Source of the DNA: CAZITB01 sp964542055
GTDB lineage: Bacteria; Planctomycetota; Phycisphaerae; Sedimentisphaerales; CAMDDF01
Assembly: GCA_964542055.1 (NCBI GenBank)
Contig: CAZITB010000130.1
Span: 1 to 7,013 of the forward strand
DNA: 7,013 nt
Direction: 5' to 3'
Numbering within the stretch: the stretch's first letter is position 1; every line of letters begins with the position of its first letter. Made by a program: the position numbers and the translations under genes. Positions 5,666-7,013 of this stretch are shown here, one piece after another. Below the pieces are notes generated by a model. The model was given only the letters and a program-made list of their open reading frames with translations, was not told where the DNA came from and did no database searches.

Positions 5666-6874
5666 ATGAATCCATTAAAAGAAAAAGGCATTGAACTGGA
5701 AAAGCAGGTAATGAACTGGGATCAGATGAATGTTGATCCATATAATAAGCACGAAGTTCATCCTTATACTCGTACAAGGATTATTTTAATGAACGGTGCG
5801 GAATTTGAAGGTGTCTGGTTTAAGCATCAGTTTGCAAGGCATTGTACTGATAGTGAACTAAAACAGAAGATAGCAATGAGCAGGCGGCTTGAACAGCAGC
5901 AGCAAAAGCAGGTGAACTGTTTGATACCGGGAGATGAGAGCAATTTGGAGGTAACGCTTGGTTATGAGCAGGTGGCGGTTGATCTTACGGCGTGGCTGGC
6001 GAAGATCGAACCGGATGAGGTGGTAAGGGCTGCGCTGGATTTTGCATTGCTGGAAGATTTTGATCATTTGTACAGGTATTCGAATTTGTACGAGATGCTC
6101 GAGGGTAAAGACGCCAGAGATATTGTCGGTGAATATACGGAGATTTTTCCGGGCAGGCCGACAAGCGAAGAGCACAGGCATCCGTTTGATTCGATACGCA
6201 AGCATTATGATAAGGATACGGCTGATATTCAGACTAAGCTGAATGTGATGACGATAGTTGCGGGCGAGCAGCAGACGATGAATTTTTATATGAATTCATG
6301 TAACCGCCCGGAAAATAAGCTGGCTAGGGGTTTGTACCAGGAGATCGGTATGATCGAGGAACAACACGTTTCGCATTATGAATCGCTGGCGGACCCGCGG
6401 ATGACGTGGTTCGAGCGGGCTCTGATGCATGAATACAATGAGGCGTACTTGTATTATTCATGCATGGAGACAGAGACGGATGAGAGGATAAAGAAAATAT
6501 GGCAGCATAATTTTGAATGCGAGGTTGGGCATTTGCATGCAGCTGCTCAGATGCTGGAAGAACAGGAAAACCGGGACGCGGAATCGCTGATCGGAGATTT
6601 TCCTGAAATAACGAAATTCGAATCCAATAAAGATTATGTGCGTAATGTTTTGGCGAAGCAGGTGAATTTGACGACAGATGGAACTGATTATGTGGACTCA
6701 AGCAAGCTGAGAGAAGATTCGCGTTTCAGAAAGTATCAGCATCTGGTCAATGAAAAAGATGTACCAAGTGAAAAGGTTATCGAGGATCATGTAAGTGAGT
6801 TTGGTCATGAGTACAGGCTCAATACTGAAGGTGAGCATCCTGTTGAAAGACTGCGGGAAAAACAGAGAGTGTAA
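5666..6874 (+). CDS. Large ferritin-like (diiron-type) protein with three Glu/ExxH pairs
   Basis: This is a protein of 402 residues, probably cytoplasmic (no signal peptide or membrane helix). It starts at an ATG five bases after AGGAAGGAA. Helical segments carry metal-ligand patterns of the ferritin/rubrerythrin superfamily: Glu101 with D131-F-D-H134, Glu201 with E231-E-Q-H234, and Glu256 with E286-V-G-H289. In all three the Glu lies 30 residues before the acidic residue and 33 before the His. Two such hairpins make a normal ferritin-like site; here there are three. Pairs 2 and 3 lie close together (201-289) and probably form the classical four-helix domain. Pair 1 is 67 residues further out. 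The first 95 residues (Gln-rich, with Cys60 and Cys85) and the charged last 100 are not recognised. Likely roles are iron or oxygen/peroxide handling, but no activity can be read off. It is monocistronic with its own terminator. I do not know a named family for the full-length protein. Confidence 0.8.
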   Translation: MNPLKEKGIELEKQVMNWDQMNVDPYNKHEVHPYTRTRIILMNGAEFEGVWFKHQFARHCTDSELKQKIAMSRRLEQQQQKQVNCLIPGDESNLEVTLGYEQVAVDLTAWLAKIEPDEVVRAALDFALLEDFDHLYRYSNLYEMLEGKDARDIVGEYTEIFPGRPTSEEHRHPFDSIRKHYDKDTADIQTKLNVMTIVAGEQQTMNFYMNSCNRPENKLARGLYQEIGMIEEQHVSHYESLADPRMTWFERALMHEYNEAYLYYSCMETETDERIKKIWQHNFECEVGHLHAAAQMLEEQENRDAESLIGDFPEITKFESNKDYVRNVLAKQVNLTTDGTDYVDSSKLREDSRFRKYQHLVNEKDVPSEKVIEDHVSEFGHEYRLNTEGEHPVERLREKQRV

Positions 6875-6913
6875 GGGTTAGGATTTGGTCGTATGCGATC
6901 AACGGTATTTCAG

Positions 6914-6942
6914 GGGCGGTTTTTTTGACCGCCCTTTTTTTT
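6914..6942 (+). terminator. Rho-independent terminator of the ferritin-like gene
   Basis: A seven-bp stem GGGCGGT/ACCGCCC (6914-6920 with 6928-6934) surrounds a seven-base loop and is followed by eight T. It begins 40 bases after the stop codon. Confidence 0.92.
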
Positions 6943-6995
6943 ATGCCGGGTTCAAGGAGTTAACTTTCGCACTTTTTAGGTGACAAATTTTAATG

Positions 6996-7005
6996 GTTTA
7001 TAAAC
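6996..7005. repeat. GTTTATAAAC palindrome, copy 2
   Basis: This is the second copy of the palindrome found upstream of the ferritin-like gene, with the same flanking G and A. It lies past the terminator at the right edge, so it probably belongs to the promoter of the next, unseen gene. Confidence 0.4.
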
Positions 7006-7013
7006 AAAAACAT

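Noticed and set aside
6324..6701. Minus-strand open frame of 125 codons inside the ferritin-like gene
   Set aside because: It is a shadow of a well-supported gene, and its composition (Pro, Ser, His rich) is typical of an antisense frame.

Overview
The window looks like part of a Planctomycetota chromosome, most likely a Phycisphaerae/Sedimentisphaerales-type lineage. This is an inference from a PEP-CTERM secreted protein with a very typical VPEP...RRKK tail, a PAS/LuxR one-component regulator, and a phasin-like plus UbiB-like pair. No rRNA or other taxonomic marker is present, so this placement is soft. Six protein genes are supported. No insertion sequence, CRISPR array or tRNA is visible.

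Left part (1-2302): a PEP-CTERM protein (222-908, minus) ends at a strong terminator (167-198). Upstream of it on the same strand is a PAS-PAS-LuxR regulator (1130-2092). Three minus-strand promoters share one layout: a CCGTAG-AA-CTACGG-type box abutting the -35 position, then 23-24 bp, then a -10 hexamer. One drives the PEP-CTERM gene, one (weaker box) drives the regulator, and one at the extreme left edge points at an unseen gene. The simplest reading is a small regulon with autoregulation, run by the adjacent regulator. The PEP-CTERM protein also carries the Cys and Gln signature of internal-thioester adhesion domains.

Middle (2318-5195): a ten-helix EamA/DMT transporter (plus) converges, with one base between stop codons, on a minus-strand operon. 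That operon is a small phasin-like protein followed by an AarF/ABC1/UbiB kinase-like protein with a TTG start. It has a good sigma-70 promoter with an extended -10.

Right part (5221-7013): a 445-base gap holds a GC-rich, strongly self-complementary block (5301-5437). It is probably a structured RNA, and on the minus strand it ends in a terminator-like hairpin. Beyond it lies a 402-residue ferritin-like protein (5666-6874, plus) with its own terminator. Its sequence shows three Glu...(E/D)xxH pairs, each with exactly the same spacing, suggesting three half-ferritin hairpins rather than two. A GTTTATAAAC palindrome occurs both upstream and downstream of this gene.
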